64,000 nucleotides of DNA from Escarpia spicata. Taxonomy: Eukaryota; Annelida; Polychaeta; Sabellida; Siboglinidae. The notes under the pieces are model-generated. The model worked only from the letters and a program-made list of their open reading frames with translations, ran no database searches and was not told the DNA's origin. The translations under genes were made by a program, and so were the position numbers. The stretch's first letter is position 1. Every line of letters begins with the position of its first letter. Below, in pieces: positions 12,118-22,057 of this stretch. The DNA lies in the NCBI GenBank assembly GCA_963995525.1, contig OZ023208.1, forward strand, positions 21,357,011 to 21,421,010, read 5' to 3'.

Positions 12118-12560
12118 ATCCCGATCAGAATTTATTTAATAACTTAACTAACTTAGTCTTTATAAAGACTGTTTCCTGTGTACTACAGCACACTTTAGGT
12201 TAAAAGTTTCAATTTCACAGCCGACTATTTATCCTAATACGAACGCTAACATCACCGGTAGTGACCTAATTTAAATACAATCAATTACGTTATGTTAGGC
12301 TGCTTTATTTATTTAGGTTACGCCGCCCGACTATCGCCCTTGCTTAATTTTAACAACAATGCTACCTAACCAAAATATATAGCAAGTACTGGCTTACACA
12401 GATATTATCTTGTGTAAGTAGTTTGATGGTTGTTACTTTATCTCCTATATATTCTACCACATAATCAGGTTTGTTAAATCTTGTTTACAAGTTGTCGAAG
12501 GCTAAGCCGCCTACTGAGTTACCCTATTATCACTCACTATACTAAGGTGTTCTAAAATAC
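12118..12560 (-). mobile_element. Probable CR1 LINE 5' UTR
   Basis: AT-rich sequence upstream of the ORF1 ATG (12117-12115) without coding potential. LINEs carry an internal promoter here. The exact 5' boundary is not visible, and I set the limit loosely between ORF1 and the next host exon. Confidence 0.4.
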
Positions 12561-12799
12561 TTTAACTAACTAACTTTAAGCACAAATGTTACTCAATATA
12601 TGTTTATTGCAACTTTATGAATGATATTAAGGCAAAAATAATACTTATCAATCAGTAATTCCACTTGTTTATCCACTTTTTACACCACCAATTTCTACGA
12701 TCAATCTCCGCCAAATATAGCCTCGGGATACTCAACTCCTGTAAAGAACCAAAAGAAAAGATAATAATAATTGTACGACTGTACCATATTATAACGTAC

Positions 12800-13025
12800 A
12801 TTTTTGAAAGTCGGCAATGACGACCTCGCTGTCAGATACGAAGTCCTTGTTGTTGGTTACGCCCACTTTCACCTCGTACTGTTCGATCGTGAGATAGTCG
12901 ATGGTCAGCGATGTGTCATTCACTGACTCCGCCTCTTTGTATGACCATTCTTCGGTGTTTGATGACTGACGTCTGTACCGCACTCTCACCGCCACAACGT
13001 CGTCACATCCGCTCTCACCAAGAGG
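12800..13025 (-). CDS. Receptor gene exon 9: second half of FN3 domain 2
   Basis: Acceptor CCACAG before 13025, donor T/GTACGT after 12800. The exon is 226 nt, phase 0 in and phase 1 out. It encodes strands C to G of a fibronectin type III fold: VAVRVRYRR, EEWSYKEAE, LTIDYLTIEQYEVKVGV, then SEVVIADFQK. Joined to exon 8 it restores one FN3 of about 95 residues beginning IPVVENVQTSACGSIVVKW. It ends in phase 1 and joins the transmembrane exon in frame. Confidence 0.72.
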
Positions 13026-13436
13026 CTGTGGACACGTGACATGTGCTTTTTTTTAAATAATTTACACAATTGCTACAAAAAGCGATACGCTCCAAATGGT
13101 GAAAATAAACAGCTATTGGTTTATCAATAATGTTATAAGTAGCTCTCTTTTCATGCAAGTGCCAGTTTATTATATTTCTATATTTGTTCACACTGTTAGC
13201 ATTATCACAATCAGTAATAGTACTAATTATCATCCTCTGGGAGAAAATATACTTTCCAATTGCCAATCTACTGTTGCATTACTCCAGTTTACTCAAATGT
13301 TTTAGAAATGGAGGATAAAAAATACGTTTAAACCGATAATTCATTTTTATCCACCAGAGGCGCCACTGGACATTTCGGTCGCCACTATTTTATTGGTTAC
13401 GTTTGCCTGATATAAATACACACAACTACCACCGAC

Positions 13437-13504
13437 CTTCCATTTTACAACAATGCTGCCGCACGCGGACGTCTGTACGTTCTCTACGACAGGAATACTT
13501 GGAT
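13437..13504 (-). CDS. Receptor gene exon 8: first half of FN3 domain 2
   Basis: Acceptor TTCCAG before 13504. The donor I chose is AAG/GTCGGT after 13437: it is weak in sequence but gives a phase-0 exit matching exon 9 and cuts just after the conserved FN3 tryptophan (VVKWK). The open frame runs on to 13347, and a donor at CTG/GTGGAT (13355) is possible but would exit in phase 1 and break the next junction. The exon is 68 nt, phase 1 in. Confidence 0.62.
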
Positions 13505-13509
13505 CTGGA

Positions 13510-14250
13510 AGCAAATGTTCATATTTTATATTCAAACAGCAAACACTCCACTGGTGATTCCATATAGAACACAGATTTGTGGGGAATATAATTAAACGGA
13601 CTCATCCCGGTTTCATACAGATTTACTTCAAAGGTAAAATCGTGATGAAAGATGTGTTTTCTTGTAAATTCGTCACACATACATAAAGTCGAACAACATA
13701 CCTATAACCGTCGAACAGCAAAGAGTTTTCATGCTTGGTAGTTTTTTGACAGAACGCTGCGGATTTTTTTAATGTAGGGAATAGTTAATAACCTGGTAGA
13801 TGGAGCCACTAGAACTTAGTGGGAATTAAGTCCAATGAAAAATAAATTACCTGTTTGTACAGATATATACAGAATACAAAACTGTACAGATTTCATCCAC
13901 GACAATGTAACATGTCTAACATATCTCTAATTAAAGAAATTGTCGCGTCATTGTCTTATTTACCTTATGAAGAATTGTGGCCATTTTGACGGTAAATGTC
14001 GATGCATTCAGTTGCACTGTAAGCAACCACTTTTAAATGACTGCCAATGACATTTAAAAAACACAAAGTTCAACGAAAATTTTTATAACAACATTTTATC
14101 TTGAGGTAAAATATTGTTTACGTATTGCTTACGAACCTGCAGCAACTATGATATAAAGTTTCACGATCCAATGGACATAACCGTAACGTAAACATATTGG
14201 CATACGTACAACAGCAGTCACACTTAACACGTTTGTTGGGTTATAGAAAC
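13510..14250. other. Intron 7 sequence, nothing recognised
   Basis: AT-rich intron between FN3 exons 7 and 8. No repeats or coding signals are identified. Confidence 0.6.
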
Positions 14251-14255
14251 AATAC

Positions 14256-14585
14256 CTGTGCAACTTATTTTGAAACCAGCGATTCCGGTCGACGTTCCAC
14301 CCTGGTGGTCAGCGTTGTGTCGGCGGTAAGGTTTAACTCTGACTGAATACTGCGTGTTGAACTCAAGCCCGGTAATGTGTGACTGAAATCGGCCACCGGC
14401 AGCCTTGTGTGGTAGTCGTGCAACGTTCTTCTCCGTCTTGCCATCGACTTCAAGCAGGACGATGTAGTAATACTGAGACTCCAGGCCCGGCGGAATGTGT
14501 CGGGCCGTCGGCCAACTCACTATGGCGGATGAGCTGGTGATGTCTTGAACGTCCAGCTTGTCTGATGCCTTGAAGTGGGGAATCG
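14256..14585 (-). CDS. Receptor gene exon 7: FN3 domain 1
   Basis: Acceptor TTTCACTAG before 14585, donor ACAG/GTATTG after 14256. The exon is 330 nt, phase 1 at both ends. It encodes one whole fibronectin type III domain: DITSSSAIVSWPTARHIPPG, the tyrosine run SQYYYIVLLEV, SHITGLEFNTQYSVRVKPYR, ending FKISCT. The conserved W, the L-x3-T-x-Y motif and flanking phase-1 introns are standard for extracellular FN3 modules. The motif SSSA-x-V-x-W with IP-x-GLES-x-YYY resembles molluscan receptor tyrosine phosphatase ectodomains, from memory and not from a search. A shadow frame in another register (14453-14265) is not used. Confidence 0.8.
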
Positions 14586-14877
14586 CTAGTGAAATAATGA
14601 TCGCTAGTGAAACAATGTCCGCATTTTAGTTGTCAAACCGATGTTGAAAAGATAACTCGCGGTTATTTTACTTAAACAAATATTAGTATCAAATTCACGC
14701 TAAGAATATTAAACGCATATCGTACATAAACGTTGACAGACTTAACTCTTATTGTTTGTGTAAAGATTTTATAAATGACAATTAATAATGATAGAATTAA
14801 AAAAAAATTACAAATGATTATTCTTTAAGATGGTATGTATATATGACAACTAATTATGTCCAGATAATCCGCGCGCG

Positions 14878-15108
14878 TATGTATATATGGGTGCGCGCGC
14901 GTGCCTGTGCGTGTGTGCGTGTGTGCGTGTGTGCGTGTGTGCGTGTGTGCGTGTGTGCGTGTGTGCGTGTGTGCGTGTGTGCGTGTGTGCGTGTGTGCGT
15001 GTGTGCGTGTGTGCGTGTGTGCGTGTGTGCGTGTGGTCATGTGCGTGTATGTGTATGTGTATGTGCGTGCTTGTGCGCGCATGTATGTGTATGCGTGCTT
15101 CTCTCCGC

Positions 15109-15143
<35 letters not shown>

Positions 15144-15180
15144 TGTGTTTGTATGTGTTTGGGTGCGCGTGCGCGTGAGC
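14878..15180. repeat. (GTGTGTGC)n, (GTATGT)n and (GCGT)n microsatellite
   Basis: About 18 copies of an 8-base GTGTGTGC unit (14905-15035), then GTGTAT units, then (GTGC)n (15106-15145). Alternating purine/pyrimidine with Z-DNA potential. Confidence 0.95.
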
Positions 15181-15479
15181 TCCCATTCGCGCGCGGGCGT
15201 GGCGCTCGCGTGTTGGTATCTGCATGCTGGTAAGTGGACTTATTAGAGCGGTAGCCCAGCACTTCAACTGTTTAGATATGTTCAACACTTTCAACCGACG
15301 CAACTGGATAACTGTTCACTCTGCTTATCAGTACGTACAAACGCGGCAGGATAAATGTTAATATTATATCTTTACCACACATTATCAGTACAGACGTGAC
15401 AGGTAACTGTTCATATATCGTCAGCACACTATCGTCAGTACAGACGCCACAGGATAACTGTTCAAATATTTTCTTGCAG

Positions 15480-15835
15480 TAGAAGAGGGGGCAGTTCCCT
15501 CTGGTGGGACAATTACCTGTAGTGGGACAGGGGACTGTTACGTGTAGTAGGAGAGAGGGGAGTTACCTCTGGTGGGACAGTTACCTGTAGTGGGACAGGG
15601 GACTGTTATGTGTAGAAAGAGAGAGGAGTTACCTCTGGTGGGACAGTTACCTGCGGTGAGACTGGGGAAAATGACCTGTAGTGGGAGATGGGACAGTTAC
15701 TTGTAGTGCTCAGGGAGAGCTACACGTGGTGGTACAGGGGAGAGTTATCTGTAGTGGGAGAGTCACCTTTGGTAGGACAGTTTCCTTTGGTGGTATAGGG
15801 GACAATTACCTGTGGTGTTGGTTCAAGTTGCAAGC
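15480..15835. repeat. Minisatellite of about 20-bp units
   Basis: Repeated variants of AGTTACCTGTAGTGGGACAG with an approximate 80-base higher-order pattern (15480, 15558, 15630). It overlaps the 3' end of the unassigned minus frame that follows. Confidence 0.85.
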
Positions 15836-15859
15836 AAGCTCCGATGGGCGTGCGGAAAA

Positions 15860-16300
15860 ACAGAAGCACCAGTTGGGGAATGTGGGGAGGGATCTCCTTC
15901 AGAGTGTAAACTGAAGTGGATGACGGAGTCTTTGATGGGGTCATTGAAAGAATGTCTGTGCGCAAAGCCATGGCTGCACACCTGATTGCTACAGTCTTGG
16001 TATCAGAATCGTTTAACATAGCAATCGCCTCGTTGTGGGTAAGTGACGACTGGTAAACGAAGGTTCCCGATAAGTTCGCTTGTTTGTCGACGAGGATATC
16101 TTCAAAACGTTCATTCACTTTCAACATAAGACATTGCACAGAGTACTTATTGATATCGTCTTGAGTTCCCCCGACAACAATGAACTGCTCTGTGTACAAG
16201 CTCAACACTACTGTCGCCGGCATTATCTTTTTGACGACTTCGTTCTCAAGGAACATCGACAGTTTTCGGAAGGCTTCATCGTGTTTCTTTCGACGTGTCT
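15860..16300 (-). pseudogene. Unrecognised coding-like ORF fragment
   Basis: An open frame with varied amino-acid composition, unlike the repeat frames around it: FRKLSMFLENEVVKKIMPA, INKYSVQCLMLKVNERFED, NEAIAMLNDSDTKTVAIRCA. It is open from about 16280 to 15720, but the last 50 codons run into the minisatellite. No host splice signals fit the receptor gene. It may belong to a mobile element; I do not recognise the family. Confidence 0.35.
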
Positions 16301-16849
16301 TTTGCTCTTAATTATTTCCTCCTTCATATCTTGCCTTACATAATCGCGCCGACATGTGTTATGATACCTCGCCCCCTTGCAATGAGGTCTTCGCCTAGTC
16401 CGAGGATCCTAACTTAAAATGTTGTCTTTACCGCACGAATGATCGACTTGTTCCCTATGTAGTAAGACATTAATGCAGGCGTTCATCCATCTTGGACTTT
16501 TTTCTCCTCTTCTTCCAAGAGTGTCCAAGATACTTTTAACATTTAATACATTCTACCATCAGCTTGCACCAGCGTGAAGTGGATGCTACGTTTCAGTGTC
16601 CAGACTGACCAGAGAGTTAAGCCTAAACAAAACAGGGCGATATTACATCACCCTAACAAATTATTTTAAAAAATCAGAATGGTATGTAGTCAACTATCGT
16701 AATCAGCTTACAAAATACGTACACCTACAAACAAACGATATTTGCGTAGCGACTCGATATACATTTTGTCGCATATCGATTGGCGCCATCTGTCGGACTA
16801 CGAAAGCCGCTAGGTGTTTGCGCGAATAATTACAGTTTTAACAATCTTT
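16301..16849. other. Intron 6 sequence, nothing recognised
   Basis: No repeat or coding signal that I can support. Confidence 0.5.
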
Positions 16850-17114
16850 GGGGTTGCTGTTAGGGGGATTCCACCACTTAACGTTGCTGTCATTGGTCAT
16901 TCCGTACTCAGGGATCACCAGGCAAACTTTTGAAACTGTTTTAGCCTATGCGCTGTTCACATAAATAAAGGTAGTTTTTGCCCACTTCAAGGGATGATTT
17001 AGGGGACATTCCACCACCCAAGCCACACCAGCAACTCATTTTTGTGATGTCGGGGGATGGTTCCACCAAAACATGGGGTCAAACACTTTGGCCCTTTTTA
17101 CATAAATAAAAGTG
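16850..17114. repeat. Two-copy tandem repeat, period about 141 bp
   Basis: ATTCCACCAC and CATAAATAAA each recur 141-142 bases apart (16869/17010 and 16960/17101), with a third partial GGTTCCACCA at 17056. It abuts the truncated 5' end of the following LINE. Confidence 0.7.
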
Positions 17115-17860
17115 CAGGACTCCCAGTCTATATTATATTATATATCTCAAACATGTCGCTGCTGTTTTTATCATATTCGTGATCTTCGCCGTATTCGCCG
17201 GTATATGTCATTTTCTGTTGCTAAGACTATTGCAACAGCGCTTGTTAGCAGCAGAATTGACTATTGCAATTCCCTCCTTTATAATATCGCTAGCAAGGAT
17301 ATCACAAAACTTCAGCGTGTCCAAAATTGTCTAGCAAGAGTAGTTACAAGATCTCCTCGTTTTTCTCGCTCTGTGCCACTTTTGAAGTCTTTACATTGGC
17401 TTCCTGTACGATATCGTATAATTTTTAAGATCTGTACCATTACATATCAGGCACTGTCCAATAAGCAACCATCTTATTTGCATTTATTGCTTACTCCTGT
17501 AAGAAAATCTATCCAGCTTCGATCATCTAGTTCTGACCTACTTTGTGTTCCTAGAGCCAACACTAACATTGGAACTAGGGCTTTTTCTGTTGCTGCACCA
17601 ACTCTTTGGAATATGCTTCCTCTTAGTGTTAGATCAGTTGAAAATATTACAAAATTCCGTCGTCATTTAAAAACGTATCTTTACAACCTTGCTTATCCAC
17701 CTTAGCTCCCTAGCGCCTTGACCCATCTGTTGACAACTGGAAAACTACTTATGGACTTTGAGATTGACCAACCCTTTTGTTTTGATGCGCCTCTGAGCTT
17801 GGTTTCCAAGGATTTAGGCGCAATAGAAGTTATCTTATTATCTTATTATTATATTAGTTG
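17115..17860 (+). pseudogene. 5'-truncated LINE (L2/CR1 group): RT C-terminus, 3' UTR and tail
   Basis: An open frame to a TAG at 17703-17705 encodes the end of ORF2: FYHIRDLRRIRRYMS, LVSSRIDYCNSLLYNIASK, LQRVQNCLARVV, LHWLPVRYRI, and the closing AAPTLWNMLPLSVRS then FRRHLKTYLY. This order is characteristic of the RT C-terminal region in the L2/CR1/Jockey group. The catalytic part is absent, consistent with 5' truncation during reverse transcription. The 3' UTR ends in (TTATC)n/(TTA)n at 17832-17858. It lies antisense to the host gene, in intron 6. Confidence 0.85.
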
Positions 17861-17945
17861 TGGTGTTATTTGCGTGCATGTGTTCGTGCGCACATGCAGA
17901 CTAGAGATGCACCATAACGGGCAGACACAAACCGACGCTACGTAC

Positions 17946-18089
17946 GTATGTATGTGTTGCAGGTGTCAGAGAGGTACCACGTCTCGCAGCCTCCGGTACA
18001 TCGGCCATCGGTCACTTCGCAAGGTGCGTTGTCCTTGCAGTGCCCGCAGTCTTCCGCGCAGTTGATCCCGTACGTCCCATTTGCACAGT
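17946..18089 (-). CDS. Receptor gene exon 6: EGF-like module
   Basis: Acceptor TTCGGTAG before 18089, donor ATAC/GTACGT after 17946. The exon is 144 nt, phase 1 at both ends. It encodes DCANGTYGINCAEDCGHCKD, then APCEVTDGRC, GGCETWYLSDTC and NTYI. Spacing of the eight cysteines matches the EGF/laminin-like modules of multi-EGF receptors and of receptor phosphatase ectodomains (consensus C-x-NGT-F/Y-G-x2-C). It joins exon 5 (ending AKD at the junction) and exon 7. Confidence 0.75.
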
Positions 18090-18419
18090 CTACCGAAATA
18101 TGGATTCTTGAACATATTCAGGTAACTAAAACAAGTCTCTTTATAGGTAAATATGTCAACTATTGAAAATATTTGTTGTCTGAATCCTTGATTTGGCTCG
18201 TCGCAACTAACTGCACCTTCACGGTAACTTCATCGCGGTGCCGCTTTCGGTAGTCGTATGACCGGACAGCTGTTTTAAGAACATCGCGGGAAGATTGTAG
18301 CCGGTGTCTTTTGGCGATCGCTGGGCGCCTCTCCGAATCGCATAGGTTTCGATCATCTTTCTTCGCCAGAAGTTGTTCTCTCTGGCGAGAATTACGGCGT
18401 CTTTGGTCGTTCGTGGTGT

Positions 18420-19395
18420 CGTGGCCCTCGTTATCTCGTTTACAACAAAAGCATGTTGCAGCCATAGGTACCCCGGTCTTCCTACTGCAACCCGTAGAAA
18501 CTTTCGAGAGACCAGCCATCACCACCACTGCCATCCTCCACCCCATCAGTCCTATACATATATCTCGATGATACATTCTTCAAGATCCACGAATACCACA
18601 TGGAAGGTTGCACTACACATCTTAACGGCATGGACCTTAAGATCAAATTCACTACGGAACCTGAACGGGACACTTGCTTTCACGGAAGTTACTACGGCAG
18701 CGCACGAGTGACCGTCTACAGAAAACCCAGAAACATAGAACAGTACCTGAATTTCAGCCCCATCCACCACTTAGTAGAACAAAATAGTTTTCAGAACCCT
18801 GATGAATAGAGCAGGCCAACTTGTTACCACCGACGCCACCGAAACATGTCATAGCAGCACTCAAAACGAACAACTGCAGTGAGTAGATGTTCAACATCAT
18901 AACTAAGAAACACAAAATTACACTAAGTGCAGAAAAAAAACAGACCAGTCACACACATCAGTATCCCGCTATCTTACGTGCGCAATTTAATAATGAGACA
19001 CTGACCACGATCTTCCGGGAACGTGGATTGGGGACGTACCACAAACCCTACAACACCATAAGACCCACAGTGGTGAACCCCAATAACAAAACCCCCAAGA
19101 ACAATGTGCGGGATGATATACGAAATTGGATTTCCGGACAAACCTACGTAAGCGAAACTAGCAGGTCACGGGGGCAGACTAAAAATCAAGAACACGAGGC
19201 CCCCACTCTTAGCTGTAAACGAACATCGAATTATTTCGAGCCACAATATCACAGCCAAATATGTCACAATGCTCTCCAGAGAAAAAACTTCTTGCGAAAA
19301 AAGATCAGCGAAGCCATTGAGATTAGAGAGAGGCGAGCATCGATCAACAGTGACACCAACTACAGTCTTCCTGCGATAGTCTTAGAAATGCTGTA
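18420..19395 (+). pseudogene. Penelope-like retroelement relic: RT core plus GIY-YIG endonuclease
   Basis: Several frames together show a Penelope-like order. The RT block before the active site reads AAIGTPVFLLQPVETFERPA (about 18455-18520). A frameshift follows, then the active site YLDDTFF (18561-18581), LKIKFTTEPE, and VTVYRKPRNIEQYLNF (18708-18755). The linker to the nuclease has TIRPTVVNP and KTPKNN. The GIY-YIG region has TYVSETSRSR, EHEAPTLS and ISEAIEIRERRASIN, ending LPAIV. The consensus Tyr-x-Gly-Glu of the second nuclease motif reads YVSE here, so a core Gly is lost. Stops and frameshifts make it dead. It lies antisense to the host gene in intron 5. Confidence 0.78.
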
Positions 19396-19399
19396 ATGT

Positions 19400-19905
19400 G
19401 ACGATCACAAACAACGCCTCAAGAGTGCCCGGAGCAGCATAGTACGCTGATGAAGAAACCGTGAAGGTGCCGATAGCTCCTTTGATCCAAAATAACGATT
19501 CAGACGGGTTAAGCGTACATCCACATCATATTGAATCGAACTGGATCCGGAAGTAACTTGCATACTGAAATATTGAAAAATACGTCTTGTTGATGCCTAA
19601 TTCTTATCCGTTTATATAATCTTGAACAACCATTAAAGAAATTAACTCTGATTTAGCTATTAATAACAAACATTATTATTTCACATTTTAATCATTCGTC
19701 TCGCTAAAGTTTCAACACGTATTTATTATATTTCCTTCTTGTGTATTAATATGTATTACACCTTACGACCTGGAATTCGACACTAAAGCGCTGATCGGTT
19801 TAGCAAATGCCCTATTGTATGGCGTTTTCATATGCGTTCAGCTTCCAAGCGTGCAATGCTATATCCGTATAGATTTCGTCACTATTTTGTTGAAACTATG
19901 TATAC
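19400..19905. other. Intron 5 sequence, nothing recognised
   Basis: No feature beyond the exon 5 donor at its right end. Confidence 0.5.
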
Positions 19906-19998
19906 CTTTTGCACAGTCCGCTTGTTGTTTCCCTAAAGGACATTCGTCACAGCCAATAACGTCATTGCATGCAGACGTTGAAGGACACTGATCGCATT
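19906..19998 (-). CDS. Receptor gene exon 5: short cysteine-rich module
   Basis: Acceptor TTTCACAG before 19998, donor AAAG/GTATAC after 19906. The exon is 93 nt, phase 1 at both ends. It encodes 31 residues, CDQCPSTSACNDVIGCDECP then LGKQQADCAK, with seven cysteines. This is a half EGF-like linker following the fucolectin-like domain and completed by exon 6. The register is fixed because exon 4 ends in phase 1 and exon 6 begins in phase 1. Confidence 0.72.
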
Positions 19999-19999
19999 C

Positions 20000-20366
20000 T
20001 GTGAAACGTAAATGAGAATCACTCAATAGTTATACTGTTGACGTTTGCAACTCTAACAATCAATCAAATCATACAAACAGACGCTCGATACCTGTTTGAG
20101 TCGCAGTGTATGACATTTAGTATTTCTATGGTATCTGAATATGTCGCATTGCATTTATCATATGTAAATAATGCAGGTAATCAAGTTAATTATAAATTAT
20201 ATAACATATTTTAAATATAGCTTTGATAAATATGAATACATTTCATATTAACTTAATCATTATCATAATGTGTATGGTGTTGGCTCAAACGAAATGCACT
20301 GTTGTGCCCTGCGCATGTACGCTATTCATTTGCATTAGTAAGCCGGAACGAATGCAACTTCACTTA
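20000..20366. other. Intron 4 sequence, nothing recognised
   Basis: AT-rich, no supported feature. Confidence 0.5.
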
Positions 20367-20367
20367 C

Positions 20368-20595
20368 TGATATAATGATAGCCAATGACAACCAATTCAC
20401 TTAATTCCAAAGGGAATTGTATGCCATCTTCGAAATGTATCCTGGCGCTCAGATAGCGCGTAACCTTTTCACAGCTGATATTAACTGGCACTCTGCGTTC
20501 CAATTCTTTGCCACGCCAATCTCCGCAACGCGAGTGAGTTGTCGTGTTTAGGCTGTTTCCGACTCTTAGAGTTAATGTCATCGGTTCATGGAAAC
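20368..20595 (-). CDS. Receptor gene exon 4: second half of fucolectin/F5-8C-like domain
   Basis: Acceptor AATGTTAG before 20595, donor ATCA/GTAAGTG after 20368. The exon is 228 nt, phase 1 at both ends. It encodes PMTLTLRVGNSLN, HSRCGDWRGKELE, VPVNISCEKVTRYLSARI and LELSELVVIGYHYIS. The pattern C..W.G (strand), then C-x-x-x-x-x-RYLS-A-R-I and L-x-L-x-E-L-x-V is the C-terminal half of a galactose-binding jelly-roll (fucolectin/discoidin-like) domain. With exon 3 it forms one carbohydrate- or ligand-binding module. Confidence 0.75.
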
Positions 20596-20596
20596 C

Positions 20597-21778
20597 TAAC
20601 ATTTAACAAACAATCGGACAACAAGAATTGCATAATGACATTCCGACACAACTTATATGATAACACAGAATAACAGCAGATTAGATCGTTAACATCACTA
20701 AGGCGTGTTTGTGGGGGTGCGGGAGGGTATGGATGTGGGCGTGGGTGGGGTGGGCGCGTAGGTGTGTGTGCGTGTGAGGGGGGGTGCGGGTGTAGGTATA
20801 TGCGTGCATTTTTTAATAACGGATCCACTATGTAGCTTTTTTAAGTTTAAGCAGTTTTGCTATACTAGATAAGCAGTATTTTTTCATGTATATAACTTTG
20901 CCCTGAAACATAAATCCATCTGCGCCATTTTCTATCGCGCTATCTTGGCGGCCATCTTGAATTTTACAATGGCTGCTAAACTCATAATGTGATGGATTAA
21001 GTCATGTAGAATAATGATTATAATTACTAGGCGCACATATTTGGGGTCGTAGTACTTGATTATTACAAAATTAGCTTGCGCATTTTTCGGCCGCATTCTT
21101 ACATTTCAGGATGGTCGCTGTAGTAATTTATACAACAGCGTTATCCACTTGACATTAAAAAACGTGTCTCTAAACGAGAATCAGTTCAATAAATTCGGAA
21201 AATAATGCACTATTTCTGGTTGATAATGAACGGCCTCTGGAGAATAATGCAGTAATGCCGTAGTTTGGACGAGCTGACATCCACGGCACCCACGTAGGAT
21301 ACGTAATACTGTAGTTTGTTAAAACCGTTTCTATGATCAATTAAGTTATTACATTTGATAAATTTCATAATGAACCGTCCCAAGTAATCAGTGGATGGCA
21401 TAGAATAGGTAGCTTGGAACAATCGTGGAAAATACGCGTAACAATGCGAACATCCATTCAAAGCTACGTAATAATTTTTTTAGTCGTAGGCCCATGATAG
21501 TTACAGCAGTCCTCGAACATGTTGTTGTGGTAGAAGAACACCATGTTTACAACGATAGAAAGTATAAACAGACATTCAAAAGATAAACAGGTAATTTGCC
21601 GTTATATAACGGGAATAACACACGGTGTGTTTACCTTAGTCGGGCCTTACCTTAGGATAACAGCCATGAGTTGTTGTAGTGAGCACACCGTGCTGTTATT
21701 TCCTTTATGTTAAATATGGTGTATTAGATATACATAACGTCATCAGCATTGAATCGAATACGACGGTACACAAAGTGA
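20597..21778. other. Intron 3 sequence, nothing recognised
   Basis: Contains a GT-rich patch at 20703-20800. No gene or classified repeat. Confidence 0.5.
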
Positions 21779-21860
21779 GAGACATATACACATCACTATA
21801 TATACACATCACTATATGTACACATCATTATATATACACATCACTATATATACGAACACG
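21779..21860. repeat. Short AT-rich tandem repeat beside the exon 3 donor
   Basis: Four or five copies of ATATACACATCACTAT, ending 10 bases from the exon 3 donor in intron 3. Confidence 0.8.
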
Positions 21861-21870
21861 ATGTACTCAC

Positions 21871-22056
21871 AGCAAACGTCAAAGTAGAACACCACACGGA
21901 AGATTCTATTCACTCTCCCAAGATCAACCGTTAATAAGGCATCTTCGTGTGGTATACCTGATCTTATACGCCCACCATGAATGATGAGTCCATCAACGGC
22001 CCTTCTATGTCTGTAACCTTCACCTTGCACGATTGCTCTACTATAGGCAATATTCC
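21871..22056 (-). CDS. Receptor gene exon 3: first half of fucolectin/F5-8C-like domain
   Basis: Acceptor TTTTTCCAG before 22056, donor TGCT/GTGAGTA after 21871. The exon is 186 nt, phase 1 at both ends. It encodes NIAYSRAIVQGEG, RRAVDGLIIHGGR, DALLTVDLGRVNRIFRVVFY then FDVC. The motifs NIA, AVDG and VDLG-x-V-x-x-I are diagnostic of the fucolectin/F5-8 type C N-terminal half. It directly follows the EGF-like exon 2, the order seen in bivalve receptor phosphatases as I remember them. Confidence 0.78.
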
Positions 22057-22057
22057 C

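Noticed and set aside
13347..13436. Extension of exon 8 to 13355
   Set aside because: Leaves in phase 1 and would not join exon 9 (phase 0). It would also interrupt the FN3 fold after its conserved Trp.
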